Part shown: piece after piece, positions 36,916 through 45,975 of the stretch
How positions within the stretch are numbered: the first letter of the stretch is position 1
Layout: each line of letters begins with the position of its first letter
Origin: JBOFWL01 sp051653605
Lineage (GTDB): Bacteria; Spirochaetota; Brevinematia; Brevinematales; Brevinemataceae
Direction of reading: 5' to 3'
Assembly: GCA_051653605.1 (NCBI GenBank)
Contig: JBOFWL010000139.1
Location: forward strand, 226,093 to 290,092
DNA length: 64,000 nucleotides
Translations under genes and position numbers: made by a program
Notes under the pieces: generated by a model
Told to the model about the DNA's origin: nothing
Seen by the model: only the letters and a program-made list of their open reading frames with translations
The model's database searches: none

Positions 36916-37938
36916 ATGAAAAAGATTGTTACCATGGGAGAAATTATGGCTCGCTTGTCTCCCAAGGGCTTTTTACGTTTTAATCAAGCAGACGGTTATG
37001 AGTTAGTTTATGGTGGAGGAGAAGCAAACGTTGCGGTGTCTTTGGCTAATTATGGCCACGATGTCGCCTTTATTTCTAAGCTTCCTACCCACGAAATTGG
37101 AGAAGCTGCCCTCCAATTCATCCGAAAAATGAATGTAAATACCCAGTATATTGCTCGCGGTGGAGACAGAGTTGGTATTTATTATATTGAAAACGGTGCC
37201 TCTATGAGAGCCTCAAAAGTAGTTTATGATAGAGCTCACTCCTCTATTTCGGAAGCAGACATAAAAGATTTCGATTTTGATAGCATTTTCGAAGGCAAAG
37301 ATTGGTTCCATTTTACTGGTATTACGCCAGCTTTAGGGGCTAAAGCAACAGCGCTTACAACGGAAGCAGTAAAGAAAGCGAAAGAGAAAGGGCTTACCGT
37401 ATCTGTAGATCTCAATTTTAGAAAAAAATTATGGACGCCAGAAGAAGCTCAAAGAGCAATGGTTCCGTTGATGGAATACGTTGATGTTTGTATCGGTAAC
37501 GAAGAAGACGCCGAAAAAGTATTAGGGCTAAAACCAGCTGGTAGTGATATTCATAAAGGCGAGTTATCCTTAGACGGATATAAAGAATTGCTTAAATCAT
37601 TGGCTGAAAAATATAGTTTTACTCATACAACATGTTCTCTTAGAGAGTCTCACTCAGCCTCAAGAAATGGTTGGAGCGGGCTTGCCTATGATGGCAAAGA
37701 ATACTACCACTCTAAACACTACGATATCCATATTATAGATAGAGTAGGCGCAGGAGACTCCTACGCAGGTGGCTTTATTCACGGGCTTGTTTCTGATAAA
37801 GGCACATCTTACGCTGTTGAATTTGCTGCGGCAGCCTCTGCATTGAAGCACACTATCTTTGGCGACTTCAATTTAGTTTCAACAGAAGAAGTTGAAACCC
37901 TCATGGCTGGCGACGGCTCTGGGCGTGTGCAACGTTAA
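36916..37938 (+). CDS. kdgK: 2-keto-3-deoxygluconate kinase (PfkB family)
   Basis: A 340-residue ribokinase-like enzyme phosphorylating KDG to KDPG. YGGGEANVAVSLANYGHDVAFIS is the N-terminal PfkB motif; DRVGAGDSYAGGFIHGL is the C-terminal motif with the catalytic aspartate and the anion hole. Sugar-binding residues near YYIENG and DLNFRKKLW fit KDG kinases. CAGGAG lies 6 bases before the ATG. Confidence 0.92.
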   Translation: MKKIVTMGEIMARLSPKGFLRFNQADGYELVYGGGEANVAVSLANYGHDVAFISKLPTHEIGEAALQFIRKMNVNTQYIARGGDRVGIYYIENGASMRASKVVYDRAHSSISEADIKDFDFDSIFEGKDWFHFTGITPALGAKATALTTEAVKKAKEKGLTVSVDLNFRKKLWTPEEAQRAMVPLMEYVDVCIGNEEDAEKVLGLKPAGSDIHKGELSLDGYKELLKSLAEKYSFTHTTCSLRESHSASRNGWSGLAYDGKEYYHSKHYDIHIIDRVGAGDSYAGGFIHGLVSDKGTSYAVEFAAAASALKHTIFGDFNLVSTEEVETLMAGDGSGRVQR

Positions 37939-38000
37939 TACAAGCAAGTAGTTTGTATTTATAATTTTATCTTTGTATCTCAAAGAAATAGGAGAAATAA

Positions 38001-38858
38001 ATGAATCTTCCGTTTAAAGTAAATTTAAAGGATAAGGTTGCCGTTATCACAGGTGCAGGTGGTGTGCTTTGTTCTGATATGGCGCATGCACTCGCATTGT
38101 GTGGAGCAAAAGTTGCTGTTGTAGATCGCAGTAAAGATGCAGCACAAAATATTGTTGATCGTATCCAAAAAGATGGTGGAGAAGCGATGCCAGTAGTCTT
38201 TGATGTGCTGGATGGCGACGCCATTAAAAAAGGGTGTGATGAAGTTCTTGCACGCTGGGGAAAAGTAGATATTCTTATCAACGGCGCGGGCGGAAATTCA
38301 CCCCGAGCAACAACTACTATGGAATATTGCACAAATGAAACATTAGCATCAAAAAAAGAAGACGATATTTCCTTCTTCGATCTCAAATTTGAGGATATGG
38401 CATGGGTAATGAATCTTAACTTTTTTGGTACAGTGCTGCCTAGTCAAATTTTTGGGGAAGTAATGGCTAAGGCCGGAACAGGAAGCATCATTAATATTTC
38501 ATCGATGAATGCATTCAAGCCTCTCACTAAGATTCCTATGTATAGTGCTGGTAAAGCTGCAGTTAGCAATTTCACTCAATGGTTAGCGGTGCATTTTGCG
38601 CCTGTTAATGTTCGTGTTAATGCTATTGCTCCTGGATTCTTCGAAACAATGCAAAATAAAAAATTATTACGTAACGAAGATGGATCACCAACAGCTCGTT
38701 CAGAAAAAATTCTTAGAGGGACGCCGATGAATAAATTTGGTCTTTCTAGCGATTTAATCGGATCCGTTCTGTACTTGGCTTCGGATGAAGCATCAGGCTT
38801 TGTAACTGGGACAGTGATGCCCATTGATGGCGGATTTTCTGCTTATTCAGGAGTATAA
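38001..38858 (+). CDS. uxuB: D-mannonate oxidoreductase, SDR type (fructuronate reductase)
   Basis: A 285-residue classical short-chain dehydrogenase. VAVITGAGGVLCSDMAHALALCGAKVAVVDRS is the NAD fold; NGAGG follows; the catalytic triad is in NISSMNAFKPLTKIPMYSAGKAAV (S, Y, K). Enterobacterial UxuB is a long-chain polyol dehydrogenase; this shorter SDR analogue is the form known from Bacillus-type clusters. Place between kdgK and uxuA supports reduction of fructuronate to mannonate; a gluconate 5-dehydrogenase role is the alternative. Confidence 0.8.
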   Translation: MNLPFKVNLKDKVAVITGAGGVLCSDMAHALALCGAKVAVVDRSKDAAQNIVDRIQKDGGEAMPVVFDVLDGDAIKKGCDEVLARWGKVDILINGAGGNSPRATTTMEYCTNETLASKKEDDISFFDLKFEDMAWVMNLNFFGTVLPSQIFGEVMAKAGTGSIINISSMNAFKPLTKIPMYSAGKAAVSNFTQWLAVHFAPVNVRVNAIAPGFFETMQNKKLLRNEDGSPTARSEKILRGTPMNKFGLSSDLIGSVLYLASDEASGFVTGTVMPIDGGFSAYSGV

Positions 38859-38860
38859 AT

Positions 38861-39898
38861 ATGTATATGACATTTCGTTGGTACGGGAAACCCGACCCTG
38901 TAACCCTTAAACACATTCGGCAGATTCCTTGCTTAAAAGGGATTGTTGCTTCGTTGTATGATGAGCCAGCTGGAGAAGTATGGGCTCTTGATAAAATCCT
39001 AGCTCTTAAAAAAGAGATTGAAAGTGAAGGCTTAAACTTCAAAGTAATTGAATCAGTTCCAGTACACGAAGATATCAAAATGGGAAAACCAACCCGTGAT
39101 AAATATATTGAAAATTACTGTGAAACACTCCGAAATCTTGCAAAAGCTGGGTTAGAAGTAGTAACTTATAACTTTATGCCTGTTTTCGATTGGACTCGAA
39201 CCAATCTTACATATGCATGGCCTGATGGATCGACTTCACTTATTTATCGCCATAAAGAAATTTTGGCAATGGATCCAACTTCCCCTGATCTTACGTTGCC
39301 AGCATGGGTAAAGTATACTCCTGTACAATTAAGAGAATTACTCGACGCCTATAAAGATATCAATAATGAAAAATTATGGGAGAATTTAGAGTATTTTCTT
39401 AAAGCTATTGCCCCAGTTGCGCACGAAAATCGAATTAAATTAGCAATCCACCCCGATGATCCACCATGGAGCATTTTCGATTTACCTCGTATCATTACCA
39501 ATAAACAAGCATTGCAACGGGTGTTAGATATTGTTCCTGTTGAAGAAAATGGGCTTTGTTTCTGTACTGGTTCTTTGGGGGTTTCTCCAGAAAACGATTG
39601 TGTTGATATGGTGAAAACCTTTTCCGCAATGAAACGTATCCACTTTGGACACTGTCGTAATGTTTCTATTGATGGCGACCACGATTTTTCTGAGGTTCCT
39701 CACCCCAAAGCATATGGCAACGTCGATTTCACCAAAATCCTCAAAGCTTACTACGAAACAGGCTTTGATGGGCCTATTCGCCCTGATCATGGTCGTATGA
39801 TATGGGGAGAAACTGGGCTTGCCGGCTATGGGCTTTATGACAGAGCGCTTGGAGCAACGTATCTTCAAGGTATTTGGGATACCCTCAGTTCTCAATAA
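38861..39898 (+). CDS. uxuA: Mannonate dehydratase
   Basis: A 345-residue TIM-barrel metalloenzyme that converts D-mannonate to 2-keto-3-deoxygluconate. Signatures: MTFRWYGKPDPVTLKHIRQIPCLKGIVASLYD, YNFMPVFDWTRT, KLAIHPDDPPWSIFDLPRI, CTGSLGV, IHFGHCRNV and IRPDHGRMIWGE, with the metal-binding H, C, H and D residues. Starts two bases after uxuB with AGGAG upstream. Confidence 0.95.
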   Translation: MYMTFRWYGKPDPVTLKHIRQIPCLKGIVASLYDEPAGEVWALDKILALKKEIESEGLNFKVIESVPVHEDIKMGKPTRDKYIENYCETLRNLAKAGLEVVTYNFMPVFDWTRTNLTYAWPDGSTSLIYRHKEILAMDPTSPDLTLPAWVKYTPVQLRELLDAYKDINNEKLWENLEYFLKAIAPVAHENRIKLAIHPDDPPWSIFDLPRIITNKQALQRVLDIVPVEENGLCFCTGSLGVSPENDCVDMVKTFSAMKRIHFGHCRNVSIDGDHDFSEVPHPKAYGNVDFTKILKAYYETGFDGPIRPDHGRMIWGETGLAGYGLYDRALGATYLQGIWDTLSSQ

Positions 39899-39912
39899 GT
39901 GAAATATATTTT

Positions 39913-39946
39913 AAATTCCCGAGAAGAATAAACTTTTCGGGAATTT
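39913..39946 (+). terminator. Hairpin between uxuA and uxaC
   Basis: A 14-bp stem (AAATTCCCGAGAAG against CTTTTCGGGAATTT, one G-T pair), 6-base loop and a short T tract. It may terminate part of the transcripts and lower uxaC expression relative to the upstream genes; no separate uxaC promoter is obvious. Confidence 0.65.
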
Positions 39947-39973
39947 TATTATTCTTAACAAAGGAAAATAGAG

Positions 39974-41383
39974 ATGAAAACATATATTACGGATAATTTT
40001 TTATTAAAGAATAAAACAGCCGAGTTGTTGTACCATGATTACGCAAAAATGATGCCTATTATCGATTATCATTGTCATTTATCTCCCCAAGAAATTGCAG
40101 AAGATAAACATTTTCGTTCTATTACGGATCTATGGCTAGATTACGATCACTACAAATGGAGAGCAATGAGAACTGCAGGCATTTCCGAAGCTGTTATTAC
40201 AGGTGGGCGTTTTGATGCAACGCAGGATAGAGCTCGTTTTAAAGCGTGGGCAGAAGTGCTTCCTCAAGCATTGGGTAACCCCCTCTACCATTGGACGCAT
40301 CTTGAGATGCTTCGATATTTTGATATTGATGAGCTTCTCACTCCTGAAAATGCAGATGTTCTCTATGATAGAATGAATGAAAAAATTGCAGCCCCAAACT
40401 TTTCTACTCATGAAATCATCAAGAAATTTAAGGTGAAATTTATTGGAACAACAGATGACCCTGCAGATAGCCTTGAATACCATAAAATAATGCAGGCTCA
40501 CACTGATATGTGCCAAGTATCTCCCTCTTGGCGGCCTGATAAAGCTTTAAAAATAGAGCTTAATACATTTGTATCATATGTAAGCCAAATAGCAGAGTTA
40601 TGTAAGACAAAAATAAATTCACTGGATGATTTTATTTTAGCCTTGAAAAATCGATTTGATTTCTTCAAGAGTGTGGGATGCCGTATCTCCGACCATGGCC
40701 TCGATGAATTTGTATTTGATCGTAATCATTCACCGGCTGAAGCCGCTGTTATCTTCCAAAAAGCGCTCAAGGGTGAAGCCATAACTCACCAAGAAATGGT
40801 ATGTTATAAAAGTTACCTCCTCTCTGTTTTTGGAAAATGGTATGCTGAAAACAATTGGATTATGCAACTTCACGTAGGGGTTGTCCGTAATAATAATAGT
40901 GCTCAATTTAAGGTTTTAGGGGCTGATAGTGGCTTCGATTCTATGGGTGATAAAAGCTATGCCAATGCCATGATCCACTACCTAGATACGCTTAATAGTC
41001 AAGCTGGTTTACCTAAAACAATCTTGTATTGTCTTAATCCTAGCGATAACGAGTTATTAGCAACAATGATAGGTAATTTTCAAGGTGGAGGGAAAGGGCG
41101 TATTCAATTTGGTTCTGGTTGGTGGTTTAACGATCAAAAAGAAGGAATGGAACGTCAAATGAAAGCCTTATCTGCATGTGGATTGCTTCCTTTATTTGTG
41201 GGGATGCTTACGGATTCCCGATCATTTTTATCGTATCCCCGTCACGAATATTTCCGACGAATTTTGTGTAACCTAATCGGACAGTGGGTCGAAGAAGGGG
41301 AAGCGCCCAAAGATATGGCCTATTTGGGGAAGATTATCCAAGATATTTGTTATAATAATGCTCATAATTATATCTTTGAATAA
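39974..41383 (+). CDS. uxaC: Glucuronate (uronate) isomerase
   Basis: A 469-residue amidohydrolase-fold isomerase that converts D-glucuronate to fructuronate (or galacturonate to tagaturonate). MPIIDYHCHLSPQEIAEDKHF holds the metal histidines; RTAGISEAVITGG, GTTDDPADSLEYH, MQLHVGVVRNNN and VGMLTDSRSFLSYPRHEYFRRILCNLIG are standard. It provides the first step of the pathway although it is last in the cluster. Confidence 0.95.
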   Translation: MKTYITDNFLLKNKTAELLYHDYAKMMPIIDYHCHLSPQEIAEDKHFRSITDLWLDYDHYKWRAMRTAGISEAVITGGRFDATQDRARFKAWAEVLPQALGNPLYHWTHLEMLRYFDIDELLTPENADVLYDRMNEKIAAPNFSTHEIIKKFKVKFIGTTDDPADSLEYHKIMQAHTDMCQVSPSWRPDKALKIELNTFVSYVSQIAELCKTKINSLDDFILALKNRFDFFKSVGCRISDHGLDEFVFDRNHSPAEAAVIFQKALKGEAITHQEMVCYKSYLLSVFGKWYAENNWIMQLHVGVVRNNNSAQFKVLGADSGFDSMGDKSYANAMIHYLDTLNSQAGLPKTILYCLNPSDNELLATMIGNFQGGGKGRIQFGSGWWFNDQKEGMERQMKALSACGLLPLFVGMLTDSRSFLSYPRHEYFRRILCNLIGQWVEEGEAPKDMAYLGKIIQDICYNNAHNYIFE

Positions 41384-41442
41384 GAAAATCTGTGAAAAAA
41401 CACCTTAAAAAAGCTGATATAATGAGAATTCTTGCTATTATG

Positions 41443-41471
41443 TTGACAATTTGTTGATTATATGATAGTAT
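41443..41471 (+). promoter_or_regulatory. Promoter of lipoprotein copy 1
   Basis: TTGACA (41443-41448), a 17-base spacer and TAGTAT (41466-41471). The same promoter with only small changes stands before the second copy (44857-44885). Confidence 0.7.
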
Positions 41472-41510
41472 AATGCATATCATACCATGACTAGATAAGG
41501 GAGGCATATT

Positions 41511-42497
41511 ATGAAAAACCGGAATTATATGATAATAATGCTGATGTTAGCGATGCCGTTTTTTATTGGCTGTAATATCTTGCAATTATCACCAATGTCT
41601 GTTCAAGAATTGCTTCCCGATGAAGAAGAAACTCTTTCTCCGGATGAAAATCCTAATGGTAATCCAGACGATACTGGGGGTAATCCAGACGATGGTGGTG
41701 GTAATACAGAACCCGTAGTTACAGAACTTACGGATATCTTAAAAAATTTCACATGGGTTGATAACCCTATTAAATATGCCATTACTCACACGATCGATCC
41801 AACAACAGGAGATGCATCTTTTAGGTTCTCATTTAATAATAATCAAACTTATACTAATACTTATACAGCTACTTTTGTAGAAAAACTATCTGAAGACTCC
41901 TATCTCTACCATCTTTATGGGCCAGCAGAATATAGGGGTTCGTATATGCTCTATCGAACTGGGCGTAAAGACTCATCAGGGATATATATACGTATGGGGC
42001 TTACAGAGGCGCTTGCAAGAAGTATTGTAGAACAAGATCTCTATACAAGCGTGTATATGTATCGCTCTGATGTTATTTTACCCGAAAAAGTGCCCTTAAC
42101 CTTTCCTGAATTTCTACTAACTTCCGACCCATGGAGAGCAACAAATCCTATGTCTGGAGATCTATACTTAAACCTCAAGTTCCTTGAAGCAACGGAAACC
42201 ACATTTAGAGTTAGAACAACACTAGGCCCAGTTTCTGCTAGTGGGGGGTATTATGGTCTTATTCGAAAGCAAGGTGAGCCTGGAAAATGGAGCTTTAAAG
42301 CTATTTATGGCTTGCTTACAACGGGTATTATCGATTCTCACTTCCATAGATATCTTTTAATTGATACCCCTGAGAATGCTTATTATTACGATATTCGTAT
42401 TGTAAACTATTCTACTCTAGAAGAAGCAGAAGCAGGCTGGAAAAGTCCTGTAGCTATTCAAAATACTGATCTATATAGAGGATATACAAAGAATTAG
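41511..42497 (+). CDS. Paralogous surface lipoprotein, copy 1
   Basis: A 328-residue lipoprotein. The signal MKNRNYMIIMLMLAMPFFIGC ends at cysteine 21. Residues 40-70 are an acidic Asn-Pro-Asp-Asp-Gly repeat tether (NPDD and GGN units), then a globular domain of about 260 residues with many Tyr and Thr (ITHTIDPTTGDASFRFSFNN, TLGPVSASGGYYGLIRKQGE). I recognise no family. GGGAGG precedes the ATG. The paralogue at 44927 differs in the tether length and at scattered codons, as expected of a duplicated surface protein that diverges under selection. Confidence 0.75.
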   Translation: MKNRNYMIIMLMLAMPFFIGCNILQLSPMSVQELLPDEEETLSPDENPNGNPDDTGGNPDDGGGNTEPVVTELTDILKNFTWVDNPIKYAITHTIDPTTGDASFRFSFNNNQTYTNTYTATFVEKLSEDSYLYHLYGPAEYRGSYMLYRTGRKDSSGIYIRMGLTEALARSIVEQDLYTSVYMYRSDVILPEKVPLTFPEFLLTSDPWRATNPMSGDLYLNLKFLEATETTFRVRTTLGPVSASGGYYGLIRKQGEPGKWSFKAIYGLLTTGIIDSHFHRYLLIDTPENAYYYDIRIVNYSTLEEAEAGWKSPVAIQNTDLYRGYTKN

Positions 42498-42533
42498 TCT
42501 CCACAGATGGCTAAAAAGTAATGATCAAACTAG

Positions 42534-42568
42534 AAAGCTCTTAATCAGAAATGGTTAAGAGCTTTTTT
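42534..42568 (+). terminator. Terminator of lipoprotein copy 1
   Basis: Arms AAAGCTCTTAA (42534-42544) and TTAAGAGCTTT (42555-42565) and six Ts; the same hairpin follows copy 2. Confidence 0.88.
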
Positions 42569-42649
42569 ATATCTAATAGCACAAAATCATTCTTTAATTG
42601 TTTATTTTGTATAAAATTAAATCATTTAGTGAAATATTCTTTCAAACTA

Positions 42650-42684
42650 TTGATAAAAAAACAATTTACACATACAATATGTAT
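42650..42684 (+). promoter_or_regulatory. Promoter and possible operator of the PTS operon
   Basis: TTGATA (42650-42655), a 17-base spacer and TACAAT (42673-42678). A small inverted repeat ATACA-ATA-TGTAT (42672-42684) covers the -10 box and could be an operator. A GAGGGGG ribosome site precedes the ATG at 42718. Confidence 0.5.
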
Positions 42685-42717
42685 ACGATATTTAAAAATG
42701 AATAGAGGGGGATATTT

Positions 42718-43185
42718 ATGAGTTTTATTAAAGAACTTGAAGGTCTAGATTCTATTCAAATTGTGGATGAATTAAGCTCGTGGGAAGATGCCGTAAGATT
42801 GTCTTTTCAGCCGTTGCTAACCAAAGGTTTGATTACAGAAAATTATATTGAAGAGACTATCAAAAAAGGGAAAGAATTTAACTTTTATTTTTTGATAGCT
42901 CCACAATTAGGAATGCCTCATTCACGGCCTGAAGATGGGGTTCTGAAAACAGGCGTAAGCTTGTTAATCATAAAAAATGGAGTTGAGTTTGAGTCGCATC
43001 AACATAATCCCATTTATTGCTTGATAGGTTTGTCTGCTATTGATAATAGCCAGCATATTGATATTATGATGGCTATATCCGAGCTATTTGGAGATAATGA
43101 TAGTATAATTAATGAATTGAGACAAGCAGAGAATAAAAATCAAGTTGTGAATATTCTTAAGCGAGGAGTCAAAAATGAGTATTAA
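42718..43185 (+). CDS. PTS EIIA component, ascorbate/fructose-mannitol type (UlaC-like)
   Basis: A 155-residue phosphocarrier. The phosphorylated histidine is H68 in GMPHSRPEDGVLKTGVSLLII, the form found in ascorbate EIIA proteins. It receives phosphate from HPr and passes it to the EIIB encoded next, with which it overlaps by 11 bases. Confidence 0.88.
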   Translation: MSFIKELEGLDSIQIVDELSSWEDAVRLSFQPLLTKGLITENYIEETIKKGKEFNFYFLIAPQLGMPHSRPEDGVLKTGVSLLIIKNGVEFESHQHNPIYCLIGLSAIDNSQHIDIMMAISELFGDNDSIINELRQAENKNQVVNILKRGVKNEY

Positions 43186-43459
43186 ATTTTTAGCAGCATG
43201 TGGATCTGGGTTGGGATCTTCATTAATTGTATCGATGAATGTAGAGAAGGTAATAAAAGAGTTAGGGATCGATGGCGAAGTTGAGCATTGTGATATTTCT
43301 TCTGTAACTTCAATGCCTGCAGATATATATGTTCTGGGAAGAGACGTGGCAGATTCTTCAGCAGTCCAGACTATTTCTCCTGATAAAATAATAGCGTTAG
43401 ATAATATTCTTAGTATGTCAGAGTTGACAGAAAAAATTAAGAATAAGATACAAGGGTAG
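43175..43459 (+). CDS. PTS EIIB component, ascorbate type (UlaB-like)
   Basis: A 94-residue EIIB with the phosphocysteine C9 in the N-terminal loop AACGSGLGSSLIVSMNVEKV. The rest (PADIYVLGRDVADSS) fits the lactose/cellobiose-ascorbate EIIB fold. Genes for EIIA, EIIB and EIIC are separate and ordered A-B-C. Confidence 0.9.
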   Translation: MSIKFLAACGSGLGSSLIVSMNVEKVIKELGIDGEVEHCDISSVTSMPADIYVLGRDVADSSAVQTISPDKIIALDNILSMSELTEKIKNKIQG

Positions 43460-43468
43460 GGGAAAATA

Positions 43469-44731
43469 ATGTTGGGTTTTATAGTTGATTTACTAAGTCA
43501 AGCATCTATTTTAGTTGCATTATTTACAATGTTAGGGTTGATCTTTCTGAAAAAATCTACTAGTGAAATTATAGCAGGTACGATGAAGTCTCTGATTGGA
43601 TTTCTCTTACTGGGCATTGGGGCAGGGGTTATTGTTAATTCACTAGCACCCTTTGGATCAATGATTGAAAAAGCCTTTAATGTTCAAGGGGTTATCCCAA
43701 ATAACGAAGCGATTGTTGCGGTAGCTCTTGGTAAACTGGGAACACAGGTATCATTGGTGATGATTTTCTCAATGATAGTTAATTTACTTATCGCTCGTTT
43801 TACTCCAATTAAGTTTATATTTTTAACAGGGCATCATACATTCTACTTAGGAGCGATGATTACTGTTATTTTATCTGTAAATGGATTTGAAGGAGTGTGG
43901 CTTGTAGTTCTAGCGTCATTAATTAACGGTATGGCTATGAGTATATCTCCTTTGCTCACATATTGGGCAATGCCTAAAATTGTAGGAACCGAAATAAAAG
44001 TTGCGATGGGACATTTCTCTAACCTTACATACCTTACCTCTGCTGTAATTGGTAAGATTGTAGGAAAAGGCTCTTCCTCAACAGAAGAGTTAAAGCTTCC
44101 TAAATATTTAAGCTTCATGAGAGACAATATTTTAGCAATAGCTCTTACGATGTCTGTTTTATATATTGGTGTTGCGATATTTGCAGGCCAAACATATATA
44201 GAAACTGAGCTGTCCAAAGGTCAACACTATCTAGTTTTTGCTCTTATTCAAGGGGTGACTTTTGCTGCAGGAGTATCGGTGGTGCTTACAGGAGTTAGAG
44301 GTATTATTGGTGAAATTATTCCTGCATTCAAAGGAATCTCTGAAAAATTTGTTCCCAACGCGGTTCCAGCATTGGATTGTCCAATTGTATTCCCATATGC
44401 ACCCAATGCAGTATTGCTCGGCTTCATTTTTAGCTTCATTGGAGGATTAGTTGGGGTAGCAATCCAAGGTTTAATCGGAACCACTCTTATAATTCCTGGT
44501 GTTGTGCCAAACTTCTTTGTGGGGGCAACTGCAGGAGTATTCGGAAACGCAACAGGGGGACGCCGAGGATGTATGATAGGATCTTTTGTTAATGGAATAT
44601 TACTTGCTTTTCTCCCATTAGTGTTGCTTCCTATTCTTGGAGATTTGGGATTCCAAAATGCAACTTTCAGTGATGGAGATTTTATAGGTGTTGGAGCGTT
44701 AATGCAAGTTGTTCTGAATATATTTAAGTAG
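43469..44731 (+). CDS. PTS EIIC permease, ascorbate (UlaA/SgaT) family
   Basis: A 420-residue membrane permease of the AG (ascorbate-Gat) superfamily. Helices with GTMKSLIGFLLLGIGAGVIVNSLAPFG, FLTGHHTFYLGAMI, and VGATAGVFGNATGGRRGCMIGSF match UlaA. Known substrate of the family is L-ascorbate, but members of unknown specificity are common. No ulaD, ulaE, ulaF or ulaG gene lies in the window, so the fate of the imported sugar phosphate is unclear. Confidence 0.9.
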   Translation: MLGFIVDLLSQASILVALFTMLGLIFLKKSTSEIIAGTMKSLIGFLLLGIGAGVIVNSLAPFGSMIEKAFNVQGVIPNNEAIVAVALGKLGTQVSLVMIFSMIVNLLIARFTPIKFIFLTGHHTFYLGAMITVILSVNGFEGVWLVVLASLINGMAMSISPLLTYWAMPKIVGTEIKVAMGHFSNLTYLTSAVIGKIVGKGSSSTEELKLPKYLSFMRDNILAIALTMSVLYIGVAIFAGQTYIETELSKGQHYLVFALIQGVTFAAGVSVVLTGVRGIIGEIIPAFKGISEKFVPNAVPALDCPIVFPYAPNAVLLGFIFSFIGGLVGVAIQGLIGTTLIIPGVVPNFFVGATAGVFGNATGGRRGCMIGSFVNGILLAFLPLVLLPILGDLGFQNATFSDGDFIGVGALMQVVLNIFK

Positions 44732-44758
44732 TCTTATAAATCATTATTGATATTTTAG

Positions 44759-44793
44759 TTAATCCCGCCGATCAAAAGATTAGGTGGGATTAA
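44759..44793 (+). terminator. Hairpin after the PTS operon
   Basis: Arms TTAATCCCGCC and GGTGGGATTAA (one G-T pair) around a 13-base loop. The T tract is weak, so termination is likely but not certain. Confidence 0.6.
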
Positions 44794-44856
44794 CTTTATA
44801 TAGAGGTCTAGTTGTCAAAAGGTTCATATATTATATGAACTTTAGTAGTTATTATA

Positions 44857-44885
44857 TTGACAATTTGTTGATTATGTGATAGTAT
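44857..44885 (+). promoter_or_regulatory. Promoter of lipoprotein copy 2
   Basis: TTGACA (44857-44862), a 17-base spacer, TAGTAT (44880-44885); duplicated from the promoter at 41443. Confidence 0.7.
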
Positions 44886-44926
44886 GATATGTATTATACC
44901 ATGACTAAATTAAGGGAGGCATATTA

Positions 44927-45904
44927 ATGAAAAACCGGAATTATATGATGATAATGCTGATGTTAGCGATGCCGTTTTTTATTGGCTGTAATATCTTGCA
45001 ATTATCACCAATGTCTGTTCAAGAATTGCTTCCCGAAGAAGAAGAAACCCTTTCTCCGGATGAAAATCCAGATGGAGACATTAATGGTAATCCAGACGAT
45101 GGTGGTGGTAATACAGAACCCGTAGTTACAGAACTTACGGATATCTTAAAAAATTTCACATGGGTTGATACCCCTGTTAAGTATGCTCTTACTCACACAA
45201 TCGACCCAGCTACAGGAGATGCATCTTTTAGGTTCTCATTTAATAATAATCAGAATTATACTAATACTTATACAGCTACTTTTGTAGAAAAACTATCTGA
45301 AGACTCCTATCTCTATCATCTTTATGGGCCAGCGGAATATAGAGATACTTATATGCTCTATCGAACTGGGCGTAAAGACTCATCAGGGATATATATACGT
45401 AAGGGTCTCACAGAGTCGCTTGCAAGAAGTATTGTAGAACATAATCTCTATACAGAAACATATATGTATCGCTCTAATATTATTTTGCCTGAAAAAGTAG
45501 CCTTAACGTTTCCTCAGTTTTTAGCAACTTCCGATCCATGGAGAGCAACAAATCCTATGTCTGGAGATCTGTATTTGCACCTTTCATTCTCTGAGATAAC
45601 AGAAACCAGCTTTAGAGTTAAAACAACACTAGGCCCAGTTTCTTATAGTGGGGGGCACTACGGTGTTATTCGACAGCAGGGTGAGGCCGGGACAAGAACC
45701 TTTAGAGCGCTTTATGGCTTGCTCACAACAGGCCCTTTCTACTCACACTTTAATAGATACCTTTTAATTGATACCCCTGTGAACCCCTATTATTACGATA
45801 TCCGTATTGTAAACTATTCTTCTTTAACAGACGCAGAAGCAGGCTGGAATAGTTCTATAGCTATTCAAAACATTGATCTATACAAAGGTGGTAGAAAGTA
45901 TTAA
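44927..45904 (+). CDS. Paralogous surface lipoprotein, copy 2
   Basis: A 325-residue paralogue of the protein at 41511. Signal MKNRNYMMIMLMLAMPFFIGC, cysteine 21. The tether has one Asn-Pro-Asp-Asp-Gly unit less. The domain shares AFVEKLSEDSYLYHLYGPAEYR-like blocks but differs in several positions of the second half (TLGPVSYSGGHYGVIRQQGE). Function unknown; the extra copy suggests dosage or antigenic diversification. Confidence 0.75.
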   Translation: MKNRNYMMIMLMLAMPFFIGCNILQLSPMSVQELLPEEEETLSPDENPDGDINGNPDDGGGNTEPVVTELTDILKNFTWVDTPVKYALTHTIDPATGDASFRFSFNNNQNYTNTYTATFVEKLSEDSYLYHLYGPAEYRDTYMLYRTGRKDSSGIYIRKGLTESLARSIVEHNLYTETYMYRSNIILPEKVALTFPQFLATSDPWRATNPMSGDLYLHLSFSEITETSFRVKTTLGPVSYSGGHYGVIRQQGEAGTRTFRALYGLLTTGPFYSHFNRYLLIDTPVNPYYYDIRIVNYSSLTDAEAGWNSSIAIQNIDLYKGGRKY

Positions 45905-45941
45905 TCATCCACAGATGGCTAAAAAATAATGATCAAACTAG

Positions 45942-45975
45942 AAAGCTCTTAATCAGAAATGGTTAAGAGCTTTTT
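45942..45975 (+). terminator. Terminator of lipoprotein copy 2
   Basis: Arms AAAGCTCTTAA (45942-45952) and TTAAGAGCTTT (45963-45973) plus Ts, same as copy 1. Confidence 0.88.

Larger units (their letters stand above)
41440..42568 (+). repeat. Duplicated transcription unit, copy 1
   Basis: Promoter, ribosome site, lipoprotein gene and terminator form a unit of about 1.1 kb repeated at 44854-45975. Identity is near-complete over the promoter, first 45 codons and terminator and lower in the middle and last third of the gene. Confidence 0.85.
44854..45975 (+). repeat. Duplicated transcription unit, copy 2
   Basis: Second copy of the promoter-lipoprotein-terminator unit at 41440-42568, same orientation, with the three-gene PTS between the copies. 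Confidence 0.85.

Noticed and set aside
42718..44731. PTS as the importer for the hexuronate pathway
   Set aside because: PTS import yields a sugar phosphate, while UxaC and UxuA act on unphosphorylated acids; the operon also has its own promoter and is separated by a lipoprotein gene.
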